A DNA stretch of 64,000 nucleotides. Source: an uncultured Celeribacter sp. Lineage in GTDB: Bacteria; Pseudomonadota; Alphaproteobacteria; Rhodobacterales; Rhodobacteraceae. A program made the translations under genes and the position numbers. The notes beneath the pieces were generated by a model. The model searched no databases, was not told the origin of the DNA, and saw nothing but the letters and a program-made list of their open reading frames with translations. Numbering within the stretch: position 1 is the first letter of the stretch; each line of letters begins with the position of its first letter. The stretch is taken from contig NZ_OY781106.1 of NCBI RefSeq assembly GCF_963676475.1, positions 2,852,001 through 2,916,000 on the forward strand, read 5' to 3'. Positions 1-9,348 of this stretch are shown here, piece after piece.

Positions 1-1
1 A

Positions 2-595
2 ATCATGGACACAGACGGCGAAGCGATAGACGCCGCCGTTGGTATCTCGCACCGCCGTGCCGGTCGCAAAATGGCACAGGCCATCATTGATGCCGGCTAC
101 AAACGGATCGGGTTTCTCGGCACCAAAATGCCGCTCGATCACCGCGCCCGTAAACGCTTCGAAGGCTTCACCGAAGTTCTCGCGAAATCCGGCCTGGAAA
201 TTGCCGACAGCGAATTCTACTCCGGCGGCTCCGCGCTTAAAAAAGGCCGTGAGATGACCGAGACCATTCTCAAGCGCAACGAAGAAGAGCCGCTCGATTT
301 CCTTTATTATTCCAATGACATGATCGGTGCTGGCGGGTTGATGTATTGCCTCGACAATGGCATCGACGTGCCGGGGGATATCGGCCTTGCGGGGTTCAAC
401 GGCATCGAATTCCTTGATGGTCTGCCGCGCAAATTGGCGACGATGGACGCCTGCCGCGCCGAGATCGGACGCGCTGCAGCGCAGATCATCGCCAAACGGG
501 TCGACGATGAAAACGCAGCAGGCGGTGAGATCGTCACGCTCGAACCCTCTCTTGAATTTGGCGACACGCTCAAACGCAAGAAAAAGCTGATCTAA
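2..595 (+). CDS. LacI/GalR-family transcriptional regulator, C-terminal part (5' end outside window)
   Basis: The frame is already open at the window edge and ends at TAA 593-595, so only the C-terminal ~197 residues are seen. They match the periplasmic-binding-protein-like effector domain of LacI/GalR repressors: a segment ISHRRAGRKMAQAIIDAGYK, then IGFLG, then a YYSNDMIGAGG segment and a GDIGLAGFNGIEF segment typical of the sugar-binding fold. The DNA-binding helix-turn-helix lies upstream of the window. The ATG at position 5 is internal, because the family has about 130 more residues before this point. Gluconate-type GntR repressors look closest, but the ligand cannot be assigned. The next gene, ilvD, is about 150 bases away and need not be its target. 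Confidence 0.85.
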   Translation: MMDTDGEAIDAAVGISHRRAGRKMAQAIIDAGYKRIGFLGTKMPLDHRARKRFEGFTEVLAKSGLEIADSEFYSGGSALKKGREMTETILKRNEEEPLDFLYYSNDMIGAGGLMYCLDNGIDVPGDIGLAGFNGIEFLDGLPRKLATMDACRAEIGRAAAQIIAKRVDDENAAGGEIVTLEPSLEFGDTLKRKKKLI

Positions 596-742
596 GCGCC
601 GGATCACCGGATCGGCCTCGATTCAAGCAACATTATTCATCTGCGCACATGCGGTCGTGACTGGAAATGTCGCGCCGAAAGCCTTATGCAACGTCAACCC
701 GCCCCATAGGCGGCTCATATGACGTTACAGAAAGCCAACACC

Positions 743-2587
743 ATGCCTCATTACAGATCCCGCCGCTCGACCCATGGCCGGAACATGGCCGGTGCCCGCG
801 GCCTTTGGCGCGCGACCGGCATGACCGATGGAGATTTCGGCAAGCCGATCATCGCGGTCGTGAACTCGTTCACGCAATTCGTGCCCGGCCACGTCCACCT
901 CAAGGACCTCGGCCAAATGGTGGCCCGCGAGATTGAAAAAGCGGGCGGTGTGGCGAAAGAATTCAACACCATTGCGGTCGATGACGGCATTGCAATGGGC
1001 CACGACGGGATGCTCTATTCCCTGCCCTCACGCGAAATCATCGCAGATTCTGTCGAGTACATGGTCAACGCCCATTGTGCGGACGCCATGGTCTGTATCT
1101 CCAACTGCGATAAAATTACCCCCGGGATGATGATGGCCGCGATGCGCCTCAACATCCCGGTGATCTTCGTCTCAGGCGGGCCAATGGAAGCCGGCAAAGT
1201 GCAGGTCGGCGATCTGGAGCGTGCCGTGGATCTCGTGGACGCCATGGTTGCCGCCGCAGACGATCAGTACACCGATGAACAGGTCGACGCGTTCGAACAG
1301 AATGCCTGTCCGACCTGCGGGTCGTGTTCTGGCATGTTCACCGCCAACTCGATGAACTGTCTGGCCGAGGCTTTGGGTCTGGCGCTTCCGGGCAACGGCT
1401 CGACCTTGGCGACCCACGCGGATCGTAAGAACCTGTTCCTCGAGGCCGGGCGTAAGATCGTCGAGATCACGAAGAAACATTACGAAGAGGAGCTTCCGGG
1501 CTACCTGCCGCGTGAGATCGCGACCTTTGAAGCGTTCGAGAACGCCATGTCCCTCGACATCGCCATGGGTGGCTCCACAAATACCGTGCTGCACCTTCTC
1601 GCGATTGCCTATGAGGGCAAGGTGGATTTCACCATGCAAGACATCGACCGTCTGTCACGTAAGGTTCCCTGCCTCTGCAAAGTCGCACCGAACATTCACA
1701 ACGTCCATATGGAAGACGTGCACCGCGCTGGTGGCATCTTCTCCATTCTGGGCGAAATGTATCGTGGCGGCCTGCTGCATGGCGATGTGCGCACAGTGCA
1801 CAGCGACACGATGGCGGCGGCGATTGCCCAATGGGACATCACGGTCGCGAACAACCCCGAGGCCGAGAGCCTTTTCAAAGCGGCGCCGGGCGGCGTGCGC
1901 ACGACACAGGCGTTTTCGACCCAGAACCGCTACAAGGAGCTCGACACCGACCGTGAAAATGGCGTGATCCGGTCCGTGGAACATGCCTTCTCGAAAGACG
2001 GCGGTCTGGCGGTTTTGTTCGGTAACATCGCCGAGCGTGGCTGTATCGTGAAAACGGCGGGTGTGGATGAAAGCATCCTGAAATTCACCGGCACCGCCCG
2101 CGTTTACGAATCGCAAGACGATGCGGTGAACGGCGTTTTGACCCGCGAAGTGCAGGCTGGCGAAGTGGTCATCATCCGCTACGAGGGGCCGCAAGGCGGT
2201 CCGGGGATGCAGGAGATGCTCTACCCGACGTCGTACTTGAAATCCAAAGGTCTGGGCAAGAAATGCGCGCTTTTGACCGATGGGCGGTTCTCCGGAGGCA
2301 CCTCGGGCCTGTCCATCGGTCACGTTTCCCCCGAAGCGGCCGAGGGTGGTTTGATCGGTCTGGTGGAAACCGGCGATACGGTCGAGATCGACATCCCGAA
2401 CCGTTCCATTCAGCTCAAGGTCGATGATGCCGTGCTTGCGGCCCGCCGCGAAGCCAAGGGCCCGCTGCCGTGGAAACCCGCGGCCCCGCGTCCGCGTGCT
2501 GTCTCCACCGCGCTCAAGGCCTATGCGATGCTGGCCTCTGCGGCGGACAAAGGCGGGGTGCGCATCCTGCCGGAAGACGCACAATAA
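743..2587 (+). CDS. ilvD: Dihydroxy-acid dehydratase
   Basis: IlvD dehydrates 2,3-dihydroxy-isovalerate and 2,3-dihydroxy-3-methylvalerate to the 2-keto acids of valine and isoleucine synthesis, using an Fe-S cluster and Mg2+. The 614-residue product is collinear with E. coli IlvD: it opens MPHYRSRRSTHGRNMAGAR, contains SNCDKITPGM, the cysteine-rich CPTCGSCSGMFTANSMNC and GRFSGGTSGLSIGHVSPEA. An in-frame ATG lies 24 bases upstream (719), but the family N-terminus begins at 743, so I chose that start. It stands alone and is followed by a strong bidirectional hairpin terminator. Confidence 0.97.
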   Translation: MPHYRSRRSTHGRNMAGARGLWRATGMTDGDFGKPIIAVVNSFTQFVPGHVHLKDLGQMVAREIEKAGGVAKEFNTIAVDDGIAMGHDGMLYSLPSREIIADSVEYMVNAHCADAMVCISNCDKITPGMMMAAMRLNIPVIFVSGGPMEAGKVQVGDLERAVDLVDAMVAAADDQYTDEQVDAFEQNACPTCGSCSGMFTANSMNCLAEALGLALPGNGSTLATHADRKNLFLEAGRKIVEITKKHYEEELPGYLPREIATFEAFENAMSLDIAMGGSTNTVLHLLAIAYEGKVDFTMQDIDRLSRKVPCLCKVAPNIHNVHMEDVHRAGGIFSILGEMYRGGLLHGDVRTVHSDTMAAAIAQWDITVANNPEAESLFKAAPGGVRTTQAFSTQNRYKELDTDRENGVIRSVEHAFSKDGGLAVLFGNIAERGCIVKTAGVDESILKFTGTARVYESQDDAVNGVLTREVQAGEVVIIRYEGPQGGPGMQEMLYPTSYLKSKGLGKKCALLTDGRFSGGTSGLSIGHVSPEAAEGGLIGLVETGDTVEIDIPNRSIQLKVDDAVLAARREAKGPLPWKPAAPRPRAVSTALKAYAMLASAADKGGVRILPEDAQ

Positions 2588-2612
2588 GGCTCTAATCCAG
2601 CTGGAAAGATAT

Positions 2613-2642
2613 AAAACGCCGCCTCCTTTGGGGCGGCGTTTT
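2613..2642. terminator. Bidirectional intrinsic terminator between ilvD and the META-domain gene
   Basis: Perfect 11-bp inverted repeat AAAACGCCGCC (2613-2623) / GGCGGCGTTTT (2632-2642) with an 8-nt loop. The A and T tracts at its ends give a U-run to transcripts from either side, which suits the two converging genes. Confidence 0.85.
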
Positions 2643-2645
2643 GCA

Positions 2646-3557
2646 TTAGCGGCGTGCCGTGATCAGCGGCTCACCCTGACCAAAGAGCACAAGCGCGCCG
2701 GTCTCGTCGATGTCGAAGCGATCCACATTGGACAGAGCCTCCAACACACGCGCCTCCTGCTGCATCAGGGCCTCAGGGCACATCATGCGGGTCAGGGCCA
2801 GCGGCTTGAAAGATAGCCCCTCACCGGTCAGCTCGAAGCCACCTGTGAAGCGGTTACAACCGGTTGATCCCGCCACGCGGTCACCGTCGAATGCCAATGT
2901 GATATGGCTGGCATCAATCACGCCAGCGCCCGCGACATCCTCGACCTGCCATTCTGGCCCGGTCAAAAGATCCATCGTCTCCCCCGCACATCCGTGAAAA
3001 CTATTGTCGCCTCGGGTCAGGGTCACGGTTTCCGGATAGGCTTGACCAGACATGTCATCGTGACAGAGCTGAGGTGACACCGCCAGATCAAGATCTGCCG
3101 TTTGATACGTCAGGCTTTCCTCATCGACTTGCGCCAAAGGCCACGCACCTTCAATAACGGTTTCGCCATAGTCCAATTCCGCCTGCATCTGGCCTTCACT
3201 CACCGAAATCCGCCATCCCGGCTCATTCCCGCGCGCCACCCATGGCGCCTCGGAACCAGTAAGCGAGCAGTCCATTTCGACCCCATTCCAGCCCAAAAGC
3301 GCCTCTTCGCCCTTAATCCAGAACAGGACATCTTCCGCCTCGTTCTCATAGCGCGCGCCGGAGGCAGAGATCGTTTGAGGCAGGGTCACGACACGCCCGC
3401 CCATCTCCAAAATAGCGGCCTCGTCAGCAAAGCCTGCGCGCCCCGACAGACCCTCACAGATAACGTTCGTGCCAAAGCCCACCAGCACAGAATTCGCAAA
3501 AGCGGGCGCCGACACGGTCAACGCGCCCAAACAAAAAACAAAACTCGAAATTCTCAT
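2646..3557 (-). CDS. Secreted META-domain (HslJ-like) envelope protein
   Basis: The 303-residue protein begins with a signal peptide (hydrophobic stretch, cleavage near APAFA-N). Residues ~22-100 resemble an MliC-like lysozyme-inhibitor fold (ARYENEAEDVLFWIKGEEAL). The middle has the RGNEPGWRISVSEG segment of COG3650-like lipoproteins. The last ~110 residues are a META/HslJ domain (GSTGCNRFTGGFEL, then LALTRMMCPEALMQQE). Such multi-domain proteins occur in the periplasm or outer membrane of Rhodobacterales, and no biochemical role is established. It converges on ilvD and is transcribed away from the thiamine operon. Confidence 0.8.
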   Translation of the reverse strand: MRISSFVFCLGALTVSAPAFANSVLVGFGTNVICEGLSGRAGFADEAAILEMGGRVVTLPQTISASGARYENEAEDVLFWIKGEEALLGWNGVEMDCSLTGSEAPWVARGNEPGWRISVSEGQMQAELDYGETVIEGAWPLAQVDEESLTYQTADLDLAVSPQLCHDDMSGQAYPETVTLTRGDNSFHGCAGETMDLLTGPEWQVEDVAGAGVIDASHITLAFDGDRVAGSTGCNRFTGGFELTGEGLSFKPLALTRMMCPEALMQQEARVLEALSNVDRFDIDETGALVLFGQGEPLITARR

Positions 3558-3705
3558 GGCATCCTCTCACCAATCATCATGAGATTAGACTACGCCCCTA
3601 GGTCTCACGGGTCCATCTCGGAGCCTTCAAAGAGCCGTTATGAGCCGACCCTCACACCTCATCGAAAACGCTTGAACTTCGCCACGGGCTTCCATAGCTT
3701 CATCC

Positions 3706-3795
3706 CTACCTCGGGGTGCCCGTGCGAAACACGGCTGAGATGCAAACGCGAACCCGTTGAACCTGAACCGGCTAACACCGGCGGAGGGAAGGTAT
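3706..3795 (+). promoter_or_regulatory. TPP riboswitch (THI element)
   Basis: The conserved thi-box blocks are present in order: GGGGTGCC (3713-3720), GGCTGAGA (3733-3740), ACCCGTTGAACCTGA (3752-3766) and CGGCTAACACCGGCGGAGGGAA (3769-3790 region). Outer bases TACCT (3707-3711) and AGGTA (3790-3794) close stem P1. It sits ~55 nt before the thiB start, so thiamine pyrophosphate binding should shut down expression of the thiamine importer. Confidence 0.95.
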
Positions 3796-3850
3796 CAGCG
3801 ATGTTCCGCACGCGACCTTTTTCTTCGCCCATATGACTATGGAGCGAGCC

Positions 3851-4825
3851 ATGAAATATGGATTGACCCTTGCGGCCCTTCTTGCTGCAACCTCTGCGCA
3901 GGCAGACACCCTCACCGTTTACGCCCCGGATTATTTCGCCTCCGAATGGGGTCCCGGTCCCGCGATCAAGGCGGCGTTTGAGGAAGAATGCGATTGTGAC
4001 ATTGAATATATCACCGGCGATCTTTTGCCTCGGCTGATGCTTGAAGGTGAGCGCACCAAGGCGGACATTGCCATCGGGTTCAATTCCGATGTCACCAAGA
4101 AAGCGCGCGAAACGGGGCTTTTCGCACCTCACGGGCAGGATTTGTCTCCTTTGACCCTGCCGATCGACTGGCAAGACGACACCTTTTTGCCGTTCAACTG
4201 GAGCTATACCGCCTTTATCTACGACAATACAAAGATCACCAACCCGCCGACCTCCTTCCACGAGTTGGTGAACGCCGACGAGGATTGGACCATCGCGATT
4301 CAGGACCCTCGGACGTCAGTCTCGGGCCTGGCTCTGGTGCTTTGGGGCCAAGAGGTGTTCGGCGAGGAGGCCCCGGATGCCTGGGCGAAACTCGCGCCGA
4401 AAGTGACCACCGTGACCAAAGGCTGGTCCGAAGCCTATGGCCTCTTCACCGACGGTGAGGTGGATATGGTGCTGTCCTACACGACCTCGCCTGCCTATCA
4501 TATCATGGCCGAAGAGGACGACACGAAATCTGCGGCGCTCTTTGATGAAGGTCACTATTTCATGGTCGAGCTTGCGGCGAAACTGGCCGGCACCGATCAG
4601 CCGGAACTGGCGGACGAGTTCATGGCCTTTGTCCTGTCTCCGACGTTCCAAAACATCATTCCAACGGCCAACTGGTCCTACCCCGCAGCCTTGCCAAAAG
4701 ATCAATGGCCCGATGTCATGGCGAATCTGAACTACCCGGAAAAGGCGATTTTCCTGAGCGAAGACGAAGCCGCTGCCCTGCGGGATGAGGCAATTGCCGA
4801 ATGGCGCGACGCGTTTTCTCAGTAA
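3851..4825 (+). CDS. thiB: Thiamine ABC transporter, periplasmic substrate-binding protein
   Basis: ThiB captures thiamine and its phosphates in the periplasm and delivers them to ThiPQ. The 324-residue protein starts with a signal peptide (MKYGLTLAALLAATSAQA-D) and continues LTVYAPDYF, the typical start of a Fe/thiamine family binding protein, with WSYTAFIYDN in the middle. Two in-frame ATGs lie slightly upstream, but the ATG at 3851 is preceded by GGAGCG at 3841-3846 and puts the signal peptide at the very N-terminus. The TPP riboswitch upstream and the overlapping permease gene support the assignment. Confidence 0.93.
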   Translation: MKYGLTLAALLAATSAQADTLTVYAPDYFASEWGPGPAIKAAFEEECDCDIEYITGDLLPRLMLEGERTKADIAIGFNSDVTKKARETGLFAPHGQDLSPLTLPIDWQDDTFLPFNWSYTAFIYDNTKITNPPTSFHELVNADEDWTIAIQDPRTSVSGLALVLWGQEVFGEEAPDAWAKLAPKVTTVTKGWSEAYGLFTDGEVDMVLSYTTSPAYHIMAEEDDTKSAALFDEGHYFMVELAAKLAGTDQPELADEFMAFVLSPTFQNIIPTANWSYPAALPKDQWPDVMANLNYPEKAIFLSEDEAAALRDEAIAEWRDAFSQ

Positions 4826-6345
4826 CCCTCTGGCCCGGCCTCATCGCGGCGGCTTTGGTCGCCGCCTTGAGCTTTGGGACATTGGGGGCGGTGGCGTTAC
4901 GGGCGGAAAGCTTTTCCGCCCTCTCCCGTTTTGACTGGATGGCGGTGCGCTTCACAGTGGTGCAAGCGCTGTTGTCCGCCGGGCTCTCCGTGCTCTTCGC
5001 CATTCCTGCTGCGCGCGCTTTGGCCCGACGGAGCTTCCCCGGGCGGGGCCTGTTGATCACGCTCTTGGGCGCGCCTTTTATCTTGCCGACCATCGTCGCG
5101 ATCCTCGGCTTGACGGCTGTATTCGGCAATGCGGGATTTGTCTCTGTTGCGCTGAGTTGGGCTGGATTAGAGCCTATTTCGATCTATGGGTTTCACGGCG
5201 TCGTGTTGGCGCATGTTTTTTTCAATTTGCCCCTGGCGACCCGTCTTCTGCTTCAGGGGTGGGGCGCTATTCCGGCTGAAAGATTCCGCCTTGCCTCCTC
5301 GCTCCATTTCGGCCCGCGTGACATCTTTCGTCACCTCGAACTGCCGATGCTCAAAGAGATTGTGCCCGGCGCCTTCACCGTCATTTTCCTGATCTGCACC
5401 ACCTCTTTTGCCATCGCCCTCACGTTCGGTGGCGGCCCCAAGGCGACCACCGTCGAGCTCGCGATCTATGAGGCGTTCCGCTATGACTTCAACCTCGGCA
5501 AAGCCTCGCTTTTGGCCCTGATCCAAGTGGTGATCTGCGCTGTCGCGGCGGCTGCCTCTTTGAAATTTCGCGTGCCACAGATGGGGTCCGGCGGGCTTCA
5601 TCGCGTGGTGCAACGCTTCGATGCCCGCAATGGCACTGCGCGGGCGCTCGATGTGGTTTGGGTTGGCCTGATCAGTCTCTTTCTTCTGACACCCTTGCTG
5701 GCGATTGCCCTGCGTGGCGCGCCGGGGCTTTTGGACCTGCCCACCTCGGTCTGGTCTGCGGCCCTGCGCTCGATTTTGACGGCCCTCGGGTCGGCATTTT
5801 TGGCAATCCTCCTGTCATTGACCCTCGCGCTCACCACGCTTCGGTTTCGCAGCCTTGAGATCATTGGCATGTCGTCTATTGCCGCCTCGCCGCTGGTGAT
5901 GGGCACGGGGCTTTACATCGTGCTCTTTGCCGTCACCGACCCTGCCGATTGGGCCTTGCCGATCACGGCGCTGGTCAATGCCGTCATGTCGATGCCCTTC
6001 ATCTTGCGCGCCTTGGGACCGGCTTTAGCCGGGGCGGAGCGCGACTACGGGCGCCTCTCCGACAGTCTCGGTTTGACCGGATTGAGCCGGGTTAGGATAG
6101 TTCTTTTGCCGCGTCTGCGTGTGCCTATGGGGTTCTCTGCGGGTCTTGCCGCGGCCCTTTCGATGGGGGATTTGGGCGTGATAGCCCTCTTCGCTCGCCC
6201 GGAGGCCGCGACGCTGCCGTTGCAAATCTATCGTCTCATGGGGTCCTATCGCATGGACCAGGCGATGGGCGCGGCTTTGCTGCTTTTGGGGCTGAGTTTG
6301 GCTCTGTTTTACATCTTCGATCTTTGGGGGAGACGCCGTGCTTGA
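4801..6345 (+). CDS. thiP: Thiamine ABC transporter permease
   Basis: ThiP is a duplicated inner-membrane permease: two blocks of six helices in one 514-residue chain. Each half carries an EAA-type loop that contacts the ATPase (around GWGAIPAERFRLASSL in the first half and LAGAERDYGRLSDSLGLTG in the second). The gene overlaps the end of thiB by 25 bases and the start of thiQ by 8, so the three are translationally coupled. The gene order thiB-thiP-thiQ and the upstream riboswitch identify the substrate class. Confidence 0.92.
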   Translation: MARRVFSVTLWPGLIAAALVAALSFGTLGAVALRAESFSALSRFDWMAVRFTVVQALLSAGLSVLFAIPAARALARRSFPGRGLLITLLGAPFILPTIVAILGLTAVFGNAGFVSVALSWAGLEPISIYGFHGVVLAHVFFNLPLATRLLLQGWGAIPAERFRLASSLHFGPRDIFRHLELPMLKEIVPGAFTVIFLICTTSFAIALTFGGGPKATTVELAIYEAFRYDFNLGKASLLALIQVVICAVAAAASLKFRVPQMGSGGLHRVVQRFDARNGTARALDVVWVGLISLFLLTPLLAIALRGAPGLLDLPTSVWSAALRSILTALGSAFLAILLSLTLALTTLRFRSLEIIGMSSIAASPLVMGTGLYIVLFAVTDPADWALPITALVNAVMSMPFILRALGPALAGAERDYGRLSDSLGLTGLSRVRIVLLPRLRVPMGFSAGLAAALSMGDLGVIALFARPEAATLPLQIYRLMGSYRMDQAMGAALLLLGLSLALFYIFDLWGRRRA

Positions 6346-7033
6346 GCTTCGATCCATCCGCCTGACACAGGGTGATTTCACTCTCTCCGGCGACTTTTCG
6401 ATCCCCGATGGGGCGCGTGTCGCCATTATCGGTCCGTCCGGCGCGGGAAAATCCACGCTGTTGTCGCTGATCGGCGGGTTCGAGGCCCCGGATTCAGGAA
6501 GAATGCTCTGGGACACAAAGGACGTGACCCAAGCCCTGCCCCATGAGCGGCCGATCTCGCATCTGTTTCAGGACAACAACCTCTTTGCCCATATGACGGC
6601 GGCACAGAATGTCGGGCTTGGGGTCAGGCCCAACCTGCGCCTTAGTACAGCGGAACAGGAGCGTGTGACCGAAGCACTCAGCGCCGTTGGTCTCGCCGGG
6701 ATGGAGACACGTCGCCCGGCGGAGCTTTCGGGCGGCCAACAGAGCCGTGTCGCGCTCGCACGGGTGTTGGTTCAGGAAAAGCGTCTGATCCTGTTGGACG
6801 AACCGTTTTCCGCGTTGGGACCGGCGATGCGAGGCGAGATGATCGGATTGGCCAAGGAGGTGAGCGAGAAACTCGGCGCGACCATGTTGATGGTCACCCA
6901 TGACATTGCGGATGTGGACCGCTTTGCCGATCTGGTGATCTGGATCGAGGATGGTCACTGCCAGCCGCCGCGAGACTGGGCGGAGATGAAAGCCGATCCG
7001 CCTGAAGGGCTCAAAGCCTACATCGGAGCTTGA
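6338..7033 (+). CDS. thiQ: Thiamine ABC transporter ATP-binding protein
   Basis: Cytoplasmic ATPase of the thiamine importer, 231 residues. Walker A is GPSGAGKST, the Q-loop region has FQDNNLF, the signature is LSGGQQSRVALAR, Walker B is LILLDEPF and the switch histidine is in MVTHD. Translation starts at GTG 6338, preceded by GGGGGAGA and overlapping the thiP stop. A terminator follows directly. Confidence 0.93.
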   Translation: MLELRSIRLTQGDFTLSGDFSIPDGARVAIIGPSGAGKSTLLSLIGGFEAPDSGRMLWDTKDVTQALPHERPISHLFQDNNLFAHMTAAQNVGLGVRPNLRLSTAEQERVTEALSAVGLAGMETRRPAELSGGQQSRVALARVLVQEKRLILLDEPFSALGPAMRGEMIGLAKEVSEKLGATMLMVTHDIADVDRFADLVIWIEDGHCQPPRDWAEMKADPPEGLKAYIGA

Positions 7034-7048
7034 AACCTGGCCATGAAA

Positions 7049-7073
7049 AAAGCGCCCCAAATCGGGGCGCTTT
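7049..7073. terminator. Bidirectional intrinsic terminator between thiQ and petC
   Basis: AAAGCGCCCC (7049-7058) pairs with GGGGCGCTTT (7064-7073) around a 5-nt loop. There are A and T tracts on both sides, and the two flanking operons converge. Confidence 0.8.
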
Positions 7074-7094
7074 CTCATTTGAACCAACTCTAAC

Positions 7095-7913
7095 TCAGAG
7101 CGTAGTCTTTTTGCCTTTGTGCGGTGCCCAAAGCTTTTTGTTCGTCAGGTACAAAAGCGAGGTCAGGATCACGAGGAAGGTCACGGCGACAAAACCGGCC
7201 TTCTTGCGGGCCATCATTTTGGGCTCAGCCGCCCACATCAGGAAGGCTGCGATGTCTTCGGCCTCATGGTGCAGCTCGTTGGAGTGACCGTCGGCAAATT
7301 CGACGTCCTCACCGTAGAGCGGCGGAGCCATGGCGATCCAACCGGTCGAAAAAGCGGTGTTCTCGTAATAGGTGGTGCCCGCTTCGACTTTTTCCTCGCC
7401 GGTATAGCCGGTGAGAATGGCGACGATGTATTCGGGGCCACCAATGCCTTTGAGGAACTGGTTGATGCCCGTGCCCGCCGGACCGTGGAAGCCCGCGCGC
7501 GCCTTCGCCATCAGCGACAGGTCCGGTGCGTTTTGCGATTCATTGGCCGGGAAGTGATCGTTCTCGGTCAGCGGACGCGCAGCGCCTTCGTCGTAGTCGA
7601 AGAGATGCATGTTGGCGGCTTCGTCTGCCACGAAAAGCTGGGACGCGTAGGCGCGCACCTGATCTTCGGGAAGCTGCGGGCCGCCTTCATCCGCGAGGGT
7701 GCGGATCGGCACGAATTTCATGCCGTGGCAGGAGGAGCAGACCTCAGTGTAGATCTGCAAACCACGCTGAAGCTGCATCTGGTCGTATTTGCCAAACGGG
7801 CCTTCGAAGGAGAAGTCCACGTCATGGATATGCCCACCTTCGCCAGCGGCCAGAGCGGCCGTGGCAGAAAGACCCAAAGCGGTGAGGGCGGAGAGGGTGA
7901 GGTTCTTGATCAT
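7095..7913 (-). CDS. petC: Cytochrome c1 of the bc1 complex
   Basis: Cytochrome c1 takes electrons from the Rieske protein and passes them to soluble or membrane cytochromes c. The 272-residue protein has a signal peptide, a CxxCH haem site at C59/C62/H63 (CSSCH), a probable axial Met in WIAMAPPL, and one C-terminal membrane anchor (AGFVAVTFLVILTSLLYL). The frame is open 21 bases further upstream, but ATG 7913 has AGGGA in front and starts the signal peptide. It is the last gene of petABC and follows petB by 17 bases. Confidence 0.96.
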   Translation of the reverse strand: MIKNLTLSALTALGLSATAALAAGEGGHIHDVDFSFEGPFGKYDQMQLQRGLQIYTEVCSSCHGMKFVPIRTLADEGGPQLPEDQVRAYASQLFVADEAANMHLFDYDEGAARPLTENDHFPANESQNAPDLSLMAKARAGFHGPAGTGINQFLKGIGGPEYIVAILTGYTGEEKVEAGTTYYENTAFSTGWIAMAPPLYGEDVEFADGHSNELHHEAEDIAAFLMWAAEPKMMARKKAGFVAVTFLVILTSLLYLTNKKLWAPHKGKKTTL

Positions 7914-7930
7914 TGTCCCTGTTTCCTTTC

Positions 7931-9337
7931 TCACTCTGCCGGCTCTTTGGCTGCAGACGGGTAGTGAGCGATGAAGTCTTCTTCGATCGAGGCCGGAATT
8001 GGCAGCGGCTTTTCAATCACACCCAGAATCGGGAGGATCACGAAGAAATAGCCGAACCAGTACGCGGAGCCGATCAGCGCGAAACCCGGAGCCGACATGC
8101 CAATCGTGTTGTCGAAATCAGCACCGGAAAGTGCCTGCATGAACACCGGATGACCGTCGAGTACGCCGATCATGATCAGGTCTGTGCCCTGCGCACCGGC
8201 CCAGGTCAGACCGAGGAAGAAAAACACCAGCAACCAGTAGGCGCTTTTGAACATCGGGCGATATTTACCCGAACGCACCGAGGAGGTGTCAGTCCAGGGC
8301 ACCAGAGCCATGGCGATGATGGCGCCGAACATGGCCAACACACCGAAGAACTTCGCATCAACGATACCACCGGTCAGGAAGCTGATGATCTGGACCAGCC
8401 AGACATCGGCGGTGAAAGCGCGCAGGATCGCATAGAACGGCAGGAAGTACCATTCCGGCACGATGTGAGCCGGCGTCGAAAGCGGGTTGGCTTCGATGTA
8501 GTTGTCCGGGTGGCCGAGGTAGTTCGGCATGAAGCCGACAACCGCGAAGAAAGCGATCAGGACCACGCCCAGGGCGAAGAGGTCTTTGATCACGAAATAC
8601 GGCCAGAACGGCAGCGTGTCTTTTTCCGCTTCGGCTTTCGAGGTACGACGCACTTCAACACCCGTGGGGTTGTTGTTGCCGGTGTTGTGGAAGGCCCAGA
8701 TGTGCACAATCACCAGACCTGCGATCACGAAGGGCAGGAGGTAGTGCAGCGAGAAGAAGCGGTTCAGCGTGGCGTTGTCCACGGCCGGTCCACCCAGAAG
8801 CCAGGTCTGGATCGGCTCGCCGATGAACGGGATCGCGCCGAAGAGGCCGGTGATCACGGTCGCACCCCAGAAGGACATCTGACCCCAGGGCAGAACGTAG
8901 CCCATGAAACCGGTGGCCATCATCAGGAGGTAGATGATCATGCCGATGATCCAGGTGATCTCGCGCGGCGCCTTGTAGGAGCCGTAGTAGAGACCGCGGA
9001 AAATGTGCAGGTACACGGCGAAGAAGAACAGCGACGCGCCGTTGGCGTGCAGGTAACGCAGCATATGGCCGCCATTCACGTCACGCATGATGTGTTCGAC
9101 GGAGCGAAATGCCAGATCGACATGCGGCGTGTAATGCATCACCAGAACGATGCCGGTGACAATCTGAAGCGCGAGGCAGAAGGCGAGCACAATGCCCCAG
9201 ATCCACATCCAGTTCAGGTTTTTCGGGGTCGGGATCATCAACGTGCCGTAGATCAGGCCGATGATCGGAAGCCGTTTCTCGACGCCTTTGGTAAAGGTCG
9301 ATTTCGGCTCGTAATGGTCGTGCGGAATACCAGACAT
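7931..9337 (-). CDS. petB: Cytochrome b of the bc1 complex
   Basis: Cytochrome b carries hemes bL and bH and forms the quinol oxidation (Qo) and quinone reduction (Qi) sites. The 468-residue chain has eight membrane helices, the haem-ligating histidines in helices B and D (RYLHANGAS, FSLHYLLPF), and the Qo motif PEWYFLPFYAILR. It is longer than the ~440 residues usual in purple bacteria because of an extra segment between the last two helices (about residues 383-422). It lies between petA and petC in one operon. Confidence 0.96.
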   Translation of the reverse strand: MSGIPHDHYEPKSTFTKGVEKRLPIIGLIYGTLMIPTPKNLNWMWIWGIVLAFCLALQIVTGIVLVMHYTPHVDLAFRSVEHIMRDVNGGHMLRYLHANGASLFFFAVYLHIFRGLYYGSYKAPREITWIIGMIIYLLMMATGFMGYVLPWGQMSFWGATVITGLFGAIPFIGEPIQTWLLGGPAVDNATLNRFFSLHYLLPFVIAGLVIVHIWAFHNTGNNNPTGVEVRRTSKAEAEKDTLPFWPYFVIKDLFALGVVLIAFFAVVGFMPNYLGHPDNYIEANPLSTPAHIVPEWYFLPFYAILRAFTADVWLVQIISFLTGGIVDAKFFGVLAMFGAIIAMALVPWTDTSSVRSGKYRPMFKSAYWLLVFFFLGLTWAGAQGTDLIMIGVLDGHPVFMQALSGADFDNTIGMSAPGFALIGSAYWFGYFFVILPILGVIEKPLPIPASIEEDFIAHYPSAAKEPAE

Positions 9338-9348
9338 AAGTTCCTCCC

